From contig CM040440.1 of the NCBI GenBank assembly GCA_022749755.1, positions 18,153,269-18,217,268 on the forward strand: a stretch of DNA of 64,000 bases. Reading direction: 5' to 3'. Under the pieces are notes generated by a model, which did no database searches, was not told where the DNA came from, and saw only the letters and a list, made by a program, of their open reading frames with translations. How positions within the stretch are numbered: the first letter of the stretch is position 1; the number at the start of each line of letters is the position of its first letter. The stretch comes from Azadirachta indica (Eukaryota; Streptophyta; Magnoliopsida; Sapindales; Meliaceae). Position numbers and translations under genes: made by a program. Shown piece by piece: positions 49,811 to 61,862 of this stretch.

Positions 49811-51202
49811 TGAGGAGTGTAGGTTATTCATGTGGAAGGAATGAATTGCACGTTGATATTTTTTTAGGAGATCATTTTTATTGAAAAAATATTAAAGGGT
49901 AACAATTAATTAATAATAGCACATGAGCTTTACCAAAAATGCCAAAAACTTAAAGAGAGAGGCCCATTACGGTGTTGAGAGTTACAGAAACAGTAGCCCC
50001 ATGGCACATTGTGATCGGATGAATTGTCGCTGTTGGTCCCCATACTTTATTTGCATTTTTCTTCTGTAAATGGGTTACCACGAATCCAAAATGCAGTGTG
50101 TAACTGTTAAAATTATTTGGCATCTTTATTAGAAACTTGGAAGGATGCATTTAGAAATTAGTAACAGCAACACCACCAACACTGAACGAACATGAGTCGG
50201 TGTCAAAAAAATTTCTGACAATAATTTTCTTCTTCTTTTTTTTTTTTTCTTTGGGTTATTTATTTTGTCCCTTTTTTATTGCTGCATGTGCTGATTGATA
50301 ATCACGGTGATGCCGCCGATTTTTAAATAAACTGTATAACTTTGTGAAAAAATAAACCAGTCTTTTTGAGTTTTGAGTTTAATGGTGGGTGAGGAGTGAG
50401 GAGTATCATCTTGAGTATTAGGGGTGTAGAAACATCTTCCTGCCATAGTGACATGTTTGGAAAGCAACAAAAGAAGAAAAGGGACAAAGCATACTGGTTA
50501 GAAAAAAGAGGGTTGGACCTCGAAGTAAAGGCCATTGCCCCTTTGTGGGGTGATTTGCTGTAGAAGGGACCATCAACCGTCACCAATTGCTCTGTATGAA
50601 TCAGGGTGTATTCTCCCATCCCAAGCTTAAAAAATGGCAGCTCTTTTTTCTTTACGTATATAAGTAAGAAAATTAATCCTATATTTTTCTGTCTTCATTG
50701 AATTGTAAGTAAATGAAGGACTATTATCTAACTTGTAGGCTTAAGGAAAGCGTTTTTGTTAGCCGTTTTAATATTATGTGCATATTTTGTAGTGAACTGA
50801 ATATTTTCAATTCTCAAGATTTTTTATTTTCTAAAGGAGGCAGGAATCACGGATGGGACCTGTTTTAACTGGAAAAAGGTTTGTAGAAATTTGACGATAA
50901 AAAGATTCTTTTATTAAATAAATTTGTCTCACAGTCAACAATATTGTGCTCATGCATGACTAAGTATTCAGTGGAAGAAATGATGTATATATACAAACAT
51001 TTAGAGTTAGAGATTGGTGGCTGACAGCTGCTGACACATGAAGTTAAGAAGATTGCAGCAGCAGCAGCAGCAGCTGGTTAGGAATTAAAGGTAAAGTGAG
51101 ACAGATTAACATATTGCTGATATGCACGTTTTTGGCACTCCCCCGACTGTTCCCACCACCATTACATTACATATCTCCTTCCTTCTTAGATTGTGATGGA
51201 AA

Positions 51203-51229
51203 GAGAGGAGAGGAGAGGAGAGGAGAGGA
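51203..51229. repeat. (AGAGG)n pentanucleotide repeat
   Basis: Five near-perfect AGAGG units. Confidence 0.9.
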
Positions 51230-52814
51230 CCACTTTTAAAAATCTTGTTTAGCAGATTCTAACTCTGACAGTGAGGGACCAAACCAATGCCAGAGTTTAT
51301 TATTATTTGCAAAAGTTTATATATAAATGTGCATACTACTAATGGACAACAGTTTCCTATTCCCTTACTTAGGCATAGGTAAAATAGTAAAGGGAATAGG
51401 ATGGAAATTCCCGCTGCGCGTCGGGGGTTCTTCAAAATTCATAGGAACCACCGACTACATAGCTACCCATAAACACAACCACAAAATGCACCGAAACAGA
51501 GGACATGACAGCTGTTTGCTTTGATTTATTTTATTTTAACTTAAATGCAGAACAAGAATAAGATTGCATATCTCGAATGTTCTTATCTTTTATTTAAGGT
51601 TTTATCTTACGAAACTGTGTGCGCGGTCAGTAATTGTGTGTGTGAGGAGCATGAAAACAAATTCAAACTCTTAAAAACTTTTAAAAAAAGTGGTAAACTT
51701 CTTGCTGCATACAATGCCTTGCTTCATGCTTCCTGATATAAAGCAATTTTGTAGTTAACGTGTATGTATGGAAACATAGCCGAGATGATGAATACAATCA
51801 GGCTTAGTCTAACGCTACACTGTTACTTCTTGTGATCTGGTCCTGCATAAATCTATTGCCCAAATTTTGAGGTCTGATGGCCTAAAATTTGTTAATCTAT
51901 GGCACTTTTCAATTAACAATTTAAAAAGTGAGAAATATAAAATATATTTCGAATCCAACTATTGGGAAGTTAAAACTAGAATTAGAATCATAAAAAATTG
52001 ATAATTTTTATAAAAAAAAAAAAAATTAAAATTTATATTTCAAAATGGAGAACAAATACATTATCATTTAAACATATATATGTGTTTTCACAAAAGAGTG
52101 GTAATTGAGTTCCATTCTAAATGCAAATATTTTATATAAATTTAATAATACAAATTGACCAGGTATGATAATAATATAATTATGATATATTAATCGACAC
52201 ATAAATTTATATACTAGAATTTGCATAAAAATTTGTACTAATAGGATTTTGAAAATATTATTAAAAATATTTTTAGTAATTGACTGTTGTCCGGTGATAA
52301 AAGAAATTTTTACGAGACATGTCAATAATGATATTGAGATGGTGCAACTTTAAAATCACTTTTTTTTTTTTTCTTAAAATTTTATTTTCAGAATACAGTA
52401 GAAGCACCGTGGCTAGTACGCGAAATCTAAATTCGGCTTCGTGTTTAAAATAAACAAATTCAGAAAAAATTGAAGAGTCTTGAGTCACTCAACCGGCGGG
52501 AGGCTCAAGCTCTAAAGTGGGTGGATATTTGTCCCACATCTTTACCTCGTCAAACTGCTGTCTTAAAGAAGTCAAAAGTAAATAGAAAAGCAGAAAGAGC
52601 CACAGGACGAGACGTCATGCACCCCTTAGAGCAATGAACACTTCTGTGTTTATCTTCCCATGCAAAAACAAGCAGAGCAAACAGAGCCGGCACGTAAAAT
52701 TTAAATGCACCCGAATTTCAATTTAACAGCTTAGCTACGAAAGTTTCTTCGTTATTCTCACTTGCGCAAGTACATAAAATACTAGTCACTCTGTGTTTTT
52801 CTTTTCATCAAACC

Positions 52815-55039
52815 ATGGTTCTTACTCTGTACGTCGTCTTCATCATCACAACCTTACTCGCTTTGAATATTTCACATTCTCAACCAATCCCACAACCACA
52901 GCCGCCCCTACCACCATCACCACCAACATGTAACGGCGTATTTTTATCTTACAGTCACACCACAGGTTATCCCCTCCCACCAATTAACCCATCCAACCAA
53001 GCTTACAGGTTTGAGTCAACTATCACCATTCTCAACAACGGCCTTGATGAACTCAAGTCATGGCGAGTGTTTGTTGGCTTTCAACACAACGAGCTTTTGG
53101 TTTCTACCACTAAAGCTGTTTTAGCAGATGGGTCATCGCTTCCTGCTTTTGTTGGAAATGGCGCCGTTTTTGCCGGTTTCCCTGAGGCTGACCTTAAATC
53201 TGCAATTGAAACGGCAGGGGGTATGACTAAAATGCAGGTTCAGATTCAGTTGGTGGGTACCCAATTTGGAGTTGGAGCTCCCCGTGTTCCCATGCCGGCT
53301 AATTTCACTCTTGCCAATGATGGGTTCAATTGTCCCAGTCCCATGATGCAGAGTAACGTGCTTTGAATTCTTTTAATTTTGTGAAATTTTGTTGCGTTGT
53401 CACTTAAGAGGCTTAGTTGAAGATAAAAACTGTGTCCTGTTTATATGAATTGTGTTTCTGAAAACAAAGAATTTTTATATGTCTGAGTCGACGATAGAGT
53501 AAAGATTCTAATAACGACTCGTTCTAAATCTTAATTGATTGAAAAGAAAGGTACAAAATGGAAGATGGGAATAATACTTTCCTGGTCCAACTTGTTTTTT
53601 ATGTGTTCAATTTTGTTGTTTATGCAGGAAACGATGAGATGCACCTATGCTGTACCAAAGACAAAAGTTCTAGATCAAACTTCACTCAAGAAAGTGAATA
53701 TCTGCCCCGCCAAGACGGCGATCTTATCATAATGTACGATGTGATCAGATCGTACGAGACAGATTACTGGTCTCAGGTTTCAATCTCAAATCACAACCCT
53801 CTGGGGCGCCTTGATAATTGGAAATTAAGTTGGGATTGGATGAGGGATGAGTTTATTCATGCCATGAAAGGAGCATACCCTGATGCTATTGATACATCGG
53901 AATGCATATTTGGCCGGCAAGGTCAGTATTACCAAGAAATGGACTTTTCATCAGCATTGAATTGTGAAAGAAGGCCAACAATCATTGACTTACCTCAAAC
54001 AAGAGCAAACGACACAAATATTGGAAGAATTCCATTCTGTTGTCGAAATGGGACAATTCTACCAGCTTACGTGGATCCTACCAAGTCTACTTCAATTTTC
54101 CAAATGCAAGTCTACAAAATGCCACCAGACTTGAACAGGACTGAGCTTTTTCCGCCCCAGAACTGGAAGATCGGTGGCACACTAAATCCAGATTATCAGT
54201 GTGGGCCTCCAGTTCGAGTAAGCCCGAGTACATTCCCGGATTCAGGTGGGTTGCCAACAGAATCAACAGCAATTGCTAGTTGGCAAGTGGTTTGCAACAT
54301 TACACAGTCCAAGCAGACAAGTCCAAGATGTTGTGTGTCGTTCTCAGCTTTCTTCAATGATTCTACTGTTCCATGTACTACCTGCGCCTGTGGCTGTAAC
54401 AATAATACAGTCCAAACATGCAGTGCTACCGAGCCAGCTCTTCTCGTACGACCTGATTCTCTTCTTATCCCATTTGAGAATCGGACTCTTGAAGTAGTGG
54501 AGTGGGCTAAGCTAAAACGTCAAAGTGTGCCAAATCCATTGCCCTGTGGGGATAACTGTGGCGTTAGCATCAACTGGCATTTATTATCAGATTACAGAGG
54601 TGGCTGGACAGCGAGGATCACCCTTTTCAACTGGGGTGAAACAGATTTTGCTGATTGGTTTGCTGCAGTTCAATTGTACAAGGCAGGGCCGGGGTTTGAA
54701 GACGTTTATTCTTTCAATGGAACTAAAATTGCTGGTTCCAACAATACAATATTCCTGCAGGGTCTTCCTGACTTTAATTATCTTGTGGCAGAAAAAGACG
54801 GCAACAATCCGAGGAAAGATCCCAGGCTTCCCGGTAAGCAGCAGTCAGTAATGTTGTTTACGAAGAAAACAATTCCTAATATTAATATGGCTAAAGGGGA
54901 TGGGTTCCCAACAAAAGTAATCTTTAATGGGGAGGAATGTGCACTTCCTACAATGCTTCCAAGCTTTGGTAATCAGATGTATGCGGGTACTAGCTTTTTT
55001 GGCGTAATAGCTGTTGTAGCTCTGTTGCTAATGCAGTGA
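52815..55039 (+). CDS. COBRA-like GPI-anchored protein, long (two-part) type, 649 aa
   Basis: Extracellular, GPI-anchored wall protein of the COBL7-11 clade, whose members work in cellulose deposition and, for COBL10/11, pollen tubes. Two exons: 52815-53352 and 53628-55039. The donor GTAACG at 53353 and acceptor TATGCAG at 53621-53627 join in phase 1 to read [12 protein letters not shown]. Residues 1-22 form the signal peptide, followed by a Pro-rich stretch. The extra N-terminal domain ([13 protein letters not shown] to ANDGFNCP) marks the long subgroup. The COBRA domain follows, with [20 protein letters not shown], the CCVS signature at about 414-417 and the Cys-rich [10 protein letters not shown] hydrophobic C terminus ([15 protein letters not shown]) fits GPI attachment. 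Many N-x-S/T sites are present. If the intron is not removed, translation stops two codons after the donor. Confidence 0.93.
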
Positions 55040-55505
55040 TTGATGTTGGAGGCATTACTTCCTCTTTTAGTTTAGCTGCTCCAATTTCCACAATTCTTTT
55101 CATCGTTTGATTTATTATTTTTTGTGAAACAACACGTTTGGCAATTTGGTTAGTGATGACGACGCAGGAAACTCGCGGAGCTTTGTGTTGTACTGTTATT
55201 GATGTGAAGGTTTATGTTGCTAATCAATCATGTAATTAATACTCAACCAATGCAATGCACTTCATAAGTTTGTTTGATTTAATGATATGAATGCAGCAAA
55301 AAGCTACTTGTACTTTTATTTTTTTTAGGTTGTATTTTTCTTGAATGGATGATCATCGTGGTTTCTGATAGAGATCATCTGGGATAACCGCATACATTCC
55401 GCAGACTCCGTATTTTAAAATACAGTGTCTACACTTTTCCCAGCATGCACACAGGACTCGAGAGCCCAAACTATTATACTAATATTTTGATACAGATTAT
55501 TTCAA
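55040..55505. other. 3' region of the COBRA-like gene
   Basis: Likely 3' UTR to about 55290 (ATTAATACTC and TTAATGATATG context), then spacer up to the Mutator-like element. Nothing else seen. Confidence 0.4.
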
Positions 55506-56611
55506 GGAAAATAACCGAAAATGCCTTTGTTTGTACCTAAAATTTTAAAAGTGCTCTTTATTATAAATTTTAATTAAACATGTCTACTTTTTATCATTTC
55601 AGACAAAAATGTCCCTATACTCATACAATTAAAACTCATACATTTTACTTTTTTTTTCTTCTTCTTCTTCCTCAACTAATCACCCCAATCGAAAATTATA
55701 TTGTTGCATAATTTATATTAACTTCAAACAAATTTTGGTAATAAATTATTATTGATTCAATTTACAAACTTTATTTTAAAGTAAGTATATTTGATAGTTA
55801 ATATTTTTTGAAAATAAGATTTTGCAGAGTTTGAACTTAATTTAATTTGTCATGGTCGAAAGTTTAACTCGAAAGTTAGTGACGAGTATTTTACTCAAAT
55901 CAACTTTTGAGTAAAAGCACAACACTTATTTTGCAGAGTTTAAACTCGATCTTAACTACTGTACTCGAAAATCTAACTCAAAAGTTAGTTTTAAACACCT
56001 TAATTGAAACCAACTTTCAAATAAAACCACGAGTAAGGTGAATTTAACCTTCCTCGATATATACTCATGTTTTTACTTGAAAATTAATGCTCGAAAATTT
56101 AACTCAAAAGTTAATTTCGAACACTTTAATCCAAATCAACTTTCAAATAAAACCATAAGTAAGGTGAATTTAACCTTACTCGATATATATTCATATTTTT
56201 ACTCGAAAATTAGTTTTAAGTAAGATATTCGAAACCAATTTTCGAGTTAAACTTTCTAACACGATAGTACCGATCAAATTCAAACTTTGCAAAATCATAT
56301 TTCACATGCAAAATAAACCAAACCTATTTAATAGAAGAAAATCAATGATCACAACTTATTCAAGTTTTAATTGCTATCAAACTGATGTTGCAAATTGAAG
56401 GGAATTGACAACGCTGCTTGAAGGTTGACATTGCTCGAAGGTGAAGGACGTGAAGAGTGCTCGAAATTGCAAATGGATAAATGTAATTTTGTTTGAAAGA
56501 TTATGGGCACGAGAGTAGCTTCATTTGGGAATGGCAAATTAGGATATGTTTAATTGAAATTTATGAAGGGGGGGCATTTTTTAATTTTTTCGATTATTTC
56601 CCTTATTTGGA
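55497..56611. mobile_element. Non-autonomous Mutator-like element with 9-bp target duplication
   Basis: The termini GGAAAATAACCG (55506) and CGATTATTTCCC (ending 56602) are inverted with 10 of 12 matches. The inverted similarity continues inward, for example TTTAATTAAACATGTC near 55570 against ATATGTTTAATTGAAA near 56535, and ATTTTGCAGAGTTTGAAC near 55818 against its complement near 56285. The nine bases outside (TTATTTCAA at 55497 and TTATTTGGA at 56603) agree at seven positions, as expected for an aged Mutator target duplication. The element is 1097 bp with no transposase frame. It contains a 126-bp direct repeat. Confidence 0.68.
56032..56220 (+). repeat. 126-bp direct repeat inside the Mutator-like element
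   Basis: AGTAAGGTGAATTTAACCTT occurs at 56032 and 56158; the flanking GAAAATTTAACTCAAAAGTT-type motifs recur throughout 55860-56260. The spacing is 126 bp. Confidence 0.85.
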
Positions 56612-57297
56612 GGTTAGTCTGCGCTTTTTTTCATTTTTTTCCCTGCAAATTGTAGATCAATAACGGCGCTGTTTTATTCGACACATTATACTATACTTTA
56701 AGCAACAGCCATATTGAAGCTTTTTGATGTCGAGGGGACGTGGAACGCGTCCAGAGAAGCGCATTGGCTGCTGTGATTGGTTGAATACCCGAATTTTCTG
56801 ATTCATACGCCTGCCAAAAAGGAACGACAGTAGCTTTCGTATCTTCAAACTAGATAGTCAAGTTCATAGAGATACCAAGTGTTGTGGGAGCCCAAAGGGG
56901 AAAAGATGACAATTCAATCCACTGGGAAACAACTCTACAGTGTTCATCCCACATCTTAACACCAATTACAAAGAACTGAAAGTAAATTGTAATATATTCC
57001 TCTTGCTTTCATTTAGAAAATATTTGCAAGAAATAATTGCAATAAATAGAGAAAATATATATTCACAAGATCAGGCGAGGAGCCTATCAAAAAACAAACC
57101 CATTCCTCCTGTCAAAAAGGAGAGCAATTATGTAAGGCAACAAAAGGAGAAAAGAATGCTCCGGCCTAGGTATTTTCCTAGTATCAATGGAATCATTAGA
57201 TGCATCCACAGAACTGCAATAATTTGCCGTTCAGTTTGCCCATCCTAGCTTTTTCCTAACAAAGCATGAAGTGGTGCCAGAGCAAGCAGTCATTCAA
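56612..57297. other. Spacer and 3' region of the syntaxin gene
   Basis: No gene recognised. The minus-strand sequence just below 57298 should be the 3' UTR of the syntaxin gene. Confidence 0.45.
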
Positions 57298-60200
57298 TCA
57301 CAAGAACAATTCTTTGAGAATCAAGAGGACCAGCATGATGAAGCACATGATGACGAGCACGGTAGCACACATGACCATTCCTCCTTTTCTCTGTGTTCTC
57401 TCTGCCTGCAATAGCAAGATATCCAGCAGAATAGTGCTCCACACAACAGTAATGCTCACAATTACCAGCCAGTTATGGATAACACAAACTCTTTTCAGAA
57501 ACACATACATTAAATACAAACTTTTGTTGAAACCATATATAGTAACAAGGTAAAAACCAATGAACCTAACAAAACCTTGCTCTGCAGAATCCATATTCTA
57601 TTATCACTGACGGATGGGATGTGCCCATGCAAATGAGTATAGATGTTTATGTGTGTATTATATAAGGGAGAGAGAAGGCAAACCTTCTGCAGCTGTTTAA
57701 AGCCCTCATCAACTGATGTAGCAACACTCTGAATGTTGTGATCTATACGATCAACAATTGTTCCCTAGTAGAAGACCCAACTTTATTAGGCACCTTGTAT
57801 TGCTGAAACGCTCTGGGTGATATTATATAAAGATGTGACTCAAACCTGGTCAATCACAAGAACTGATAGGTCCCTCATGATTTGCGCAAGCTCATTTACA
57901 GATTCCACAACCTACAGAGAGACTTTGAATTGATTAAGAAGTTTGGCACCAAGTGTGTCCTCAAATAGAGAATCAGGCGTCTCCAGATACCTGTTTGATC
58001 TCTCTTTCTCTTTCCTTGCTGAGATGCTCACTCTTTTTTAACTTCATCATTTGATGTTCATCAAACTCCTGAATTGATTGAGCATTAAAATCATATTGGA
58101 AAGAAACACTTAACGCTTTTCATATCCTCTGCCACAAAAGCCTCAAAGCTATGTATATCAAGACCCAATAATGAAGTACATGCTTAGCAATCCAGCTTGC
58201 CATAACTCCAAGAATTAAGCTTTCAACCAGGCTCAACTTAGTTCAGATATAAAGCAAGAGTCAAATGTCAACGTGATTATATCAGAAAACCTGCTTCAGT
58301 CCTACTATAGGTTCACAGACAAGTCAAGAAATCTTCTGACTTTATTTCCGTAGCATGATCACTCACCTTTCACATCTAGATGATACTGTATGTCTAATTT
58401 CCTACATGCAAATAGTTCCTAACAAAAGTAACTACAAAGAACAAACAGCATACCGCATCACTTAATCCATCATCTTCCAATCTAAGTCTGTTCTCGTTAA
58501 AGTTCATCTCCAAATCAACACCATCATGTCCCTGCAAAACCAAAACAAATATATGTAGATAAATACCATCTACTAAAATAATATTGACAGATAACTGTCA
58601 GAGCAAATAGCCATCAGGCTAGAAGGTTAATATCCAAAAAAATGAAAATACTTTTGCATGGTTAAGAGAACAAATGTCAAGGATTGCTAAGTATTAAAAT
58701 TCTTTCCAGCAGCCATACTGATTATTCAAACCTCTTTTTGCTGCTGCAAACGTTTCAAATAAGTTGACTGTTTTCTCCTGAGGTCCATTGAAATGTTCTG
58801 AAGGTCTGTTGCAAGAGAACGCTGTACAAAAAGAATATAATTAAAGATTTAAAAAAATAATTGAGAAATTATCGAGCATATGTTCCATAATTGTAAAAGA
58901 TAATGATTCTATGAGCAATGACTGAAGTAAGACAACCACCATCCTCAACTATAAAGTTGAGCAAGTATGAGAGAAAGAAACTTTAACCGAGAACAGCATA
59001 TGTTCTTCATAAAAACATCAAATGACATTTGCTGGGTTTATCTACTCATTGACATTTGCCCATTGGTACTATTTGTAACATCTGTATAAATTAAAATTTA
59101 ACATTTCACAAACAAGTAGATATTAAATGTAATAAGAATTTGAAGGTGACAAGACGTTGGAAAGAGTGAAGCCCTATAGTGGCAGAATTCAATGAGAGTA
59201 GCATAAATTTTTCTCCAACAGAGAATACAACATAAATCACAATAATACCTGCACATTTTTTCTAACATTTGATTCCTCTGAAGATCCAGTCACAGAAAGT
59301 TTCTGTAATCTCTTCTCAGATCTCCTTAATAGATCTGTAATTTCATGTGTAAGAACCTCGATCATATGTTGATCTTCTTTGCCATCTCCAAAAGATGGCA
59401 TTAAAGCCTTGGCATGAGCCTTGCCCAATTCTGCCATTTTGGCCCGAGCACGTTGTATATTTCCAGCTATTTCTTCAGAATCATCCGCCCATGCTGGTGG
59501 TAGACCTCCAGTGACTGTGTCACTACTGCACCAACAAAATGATATTGACATACGAGGACCTCACATTTTTTAACACTTACCCTTAGTAATGCAGAATAGA
59601 TGCAAGATCACGATTTGATGCCTGAGTGGATGACATATGTCCCTTACATGAGTCATCAACAAAGAGAAATGCCAAAGACCTACCATAACTCTCTATCCAC
59701 TAATTATCTTGCCAATCATGCAGGACCCACCAGTCCATAAGATATTCACTTAATAAGTCAAAAGTTCAACATGATTAACACTAGTCATAAATCCAAAATA
59801 AATGATTGCCATAAAACTGGTTACCTAGTAACAAAATGAGAATCTCATCCAATTCTATAATCAACCAAGGAATCCAACTCAAAACTAACAATTTAGCAGA
59901 TACGCCAAGTAGATACTCAAGTCTAAAAAATTGGTGGAGATATATGGTAGATACCATATATATCAGTGGTGAACATATACAGTAGATACTATATATATCA
60001 GTCACCAGATCCTGCAAGTCACGTAGACCGAGTAAGTTCAAAATCTGTAAGAATAAAGAGATACTTCCTGCACTTAAAAATGTTTTTGCTCTCAACTGAA
60101 AATTACTTTTCCAGTGTCATTGCATTATTTCAATTTTCAAGAAATCAATTATTTTTGAACTGACTCGTGAACTACTAATATTCCATATATAAAGAATTTC

Positions 60201-60679
60201 AGATATCCATATAGATCGAACAAAGTAAACAAATAATTACTGTCGCTCTGCCACAACCTAAATTGTAAATATAATTACTAGTGCACAATTAATGATTATT
60301 ACTAGTATCTGGCAATGAAAACATAAATTCTGAAAGCAAAATTAAGATTACTATTCGAGAATTACGAATTCAATAAAGGGCTAAACACCGAATAGAAAAC
60401 TCAAAACTTCCTTTCCTTCGTTTCCACAGCATCCAAACAGAGGAATTTGGCTCTTGATAGAAGAAAAATGGAAACAGCCTAAGGTCCTTACCTAGAAGGA
60501 CCAGCATCTTCAGTGCTGAGAGGAGTATAAGGAGAACGGTTGGAGCGAAGAAACGAACCGCTCACCATTTCAATAACCTGACCGGCCGAAACGGACGCCG
60601 ATGAAGACAGAGGAGCACGCGCGCTCTTTGATATCTCTCTTTTCTTTCTGTAGAGTGCCGTCCGGTTTCTCGTCGCCAT
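57298..60679 (-). CDS. Trans-Golgi network syntaxin, SYP4 group (SYP41/42/43), 321 aa
   Basis: Qa-SNARE of the trans-Golgi network, acting in vesicle fusion for vacuolar and secretory traffic. Eight exons on the minus strand: 60679-60492, 59525-59249, 58821-58732, 58531-58454, 58068-57991, 57911-57846, 57764-57684 and 57405-57298; all GT-AG, closing to 321 aa. The N terminus MATRNRTALYRKKREISKSA is characteristic of the group. The helical Habc part includes GLPPAWADDSEEIAGNIQRA and AKMAELGKAHAKALMPSFGD. The SNARE motif runs from about EHQMMKLKKSEHLSKERERE to the membrane, with the zero-layer Gln259 in VLVIDQGTIVDRID. The C-terminal span is MVMCATVLVIMCFIMLVLLI. It resembles SYP43 and SYP41 about equally from memory, so I give no symbol. 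It is divergent from the Di19 gene, 1.18 kb apart. Confidence 0.96.
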
Positions 60680-61862
60680 GGTAACCGGATAAAGAAAATG
60701 ATTTCAAGCTCAAGAAGTAATGGATCGTAATTCGAATTCCAAAATTTTACGTGAAATTGCAGAGTGAATAAGTGCTTTTCTCGAATTGAATTGCCAATGC
60801 CGGGGTTTGGAAGAAGTTGAATTCATCGTTAAGCTTCGGAACCAAGACCTTTGAAACCCAACGCCACTTTGCGCGTTTTTTCTGAAACTGGGCTTTTGTT
60901 TAAGTAGGCCTCGTCTTGTCTGTAATTGGGCTTATTCTATGGGCCCAAATATATTCAATGGCCCAAGTTGGTCGCGTTTGTCTTTTATGTTCACCGGGAA
61001 GAATGTCATAGTCTTTTAACAAATAAACAAATAAATAAATAAATAATAGAGAGTATAAACTTTTTTTTTTTTTAGTGTATAAAGTATAAACTTGAATACA
61101 AAGTCGGTGATAAAGGAGTATAATATTTTTTTTGAATCCCATTTAAAAATTACGTGTACATCCCATTTACTGGTTTTCTTGTTTATTGAATCATTTGCCT
61201 TTTCTTTTGGTTTTATTAGAGAAGAAATTTAAAAAAAAAAAAAAAGAAAAAAGAAAAGTAGCTTAGTTGTAAAAGCTGCTTTTATTTATTACCTTTTTAC
61301 TTCGATATTTTTTCCTCTTCGAAGTTAAGTTACGATTAAATATGTTGTGGACAGGAACAACTTTCCACAGAGGAATGAATCACAACCGCCAATATTTCCG
61401 CATGAAAAAGAATAAATGAAACCGACCTAATAAAAAGGCGAAATGACAAAAACAACCCTGATACATACGCGCATCTCTATAAAACTAAACGCTCGATTAC
61501 ATAATTCGAAGAAAAAAAAAAAAACTAGGGCCAAAAAGTAATGAAAAAGTATGTAATAAAGAATGGTCAGCGTTTAGTAGATGAGAGTAGTTTATGATAA
61601 AACGCGGGAGTTCTTGGTCATTTCAGTCTCGGAAATCTTGTCCATTAAGAATCCATACCCACATGTTAACCCAACAAGTCTTTTAACGTTTCTTCCTCGA
61701 ATTTCACTTGGTTATTTCGCTGCTCTTCGTCCGTCAGCGTTATTTATAAACTTGAGAGACGGGCTGAGCATTAGATTGAAATTAAATCGAAAAGGGAAGT
61801 GTTGATCGTTGTAGCATCTGAATTGGGTTTTGCTTGAAGAATTTTAATCAACAGAAGATTCA
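60680..61862. promoter_or_regulatory. Shared intergenic region between divergent syntaxin and Di19 genes
   Basis: 1183 bp between two start codons facing away from each other. It holds poly-T (61061-61074) and poly-A (61230-61245, 61511-61524) tracts and a short TAAA run near 61025. No TATA box is clear for either gene. Both promoters must lie here. Confidence 0.55.

Larger units (their letters stand above)
47779..52814. other. Spacer without recognised genes, several simple repeats
   Basis: The GATL 3' UTR is T-rich to about 48030. Simple repeats: (GATGAG)n at 49172-49201, a run of 14 G at 49797-49810, CAG at 51055-51075, and GAGAG pentamers at 51203-51229. A perfect 8-bp hairpin around CCACCATT lies at about 48649-48668. 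The open frames at 48283-48875 on the minus strand show no known motifs. The promoter of the COBRA-like gene should lie in the last few hundred bases. Confidence 0.5.

Noticed and set aside
53353..53366. COBRA-like exon 1 as a complete 183-aa protein ending in a stop
   Set aside because: A GTAACG donor precedes the stop, and the second exon continues the COBRA domain in phase after a good acceptor. The short frame is unspliced read-through.
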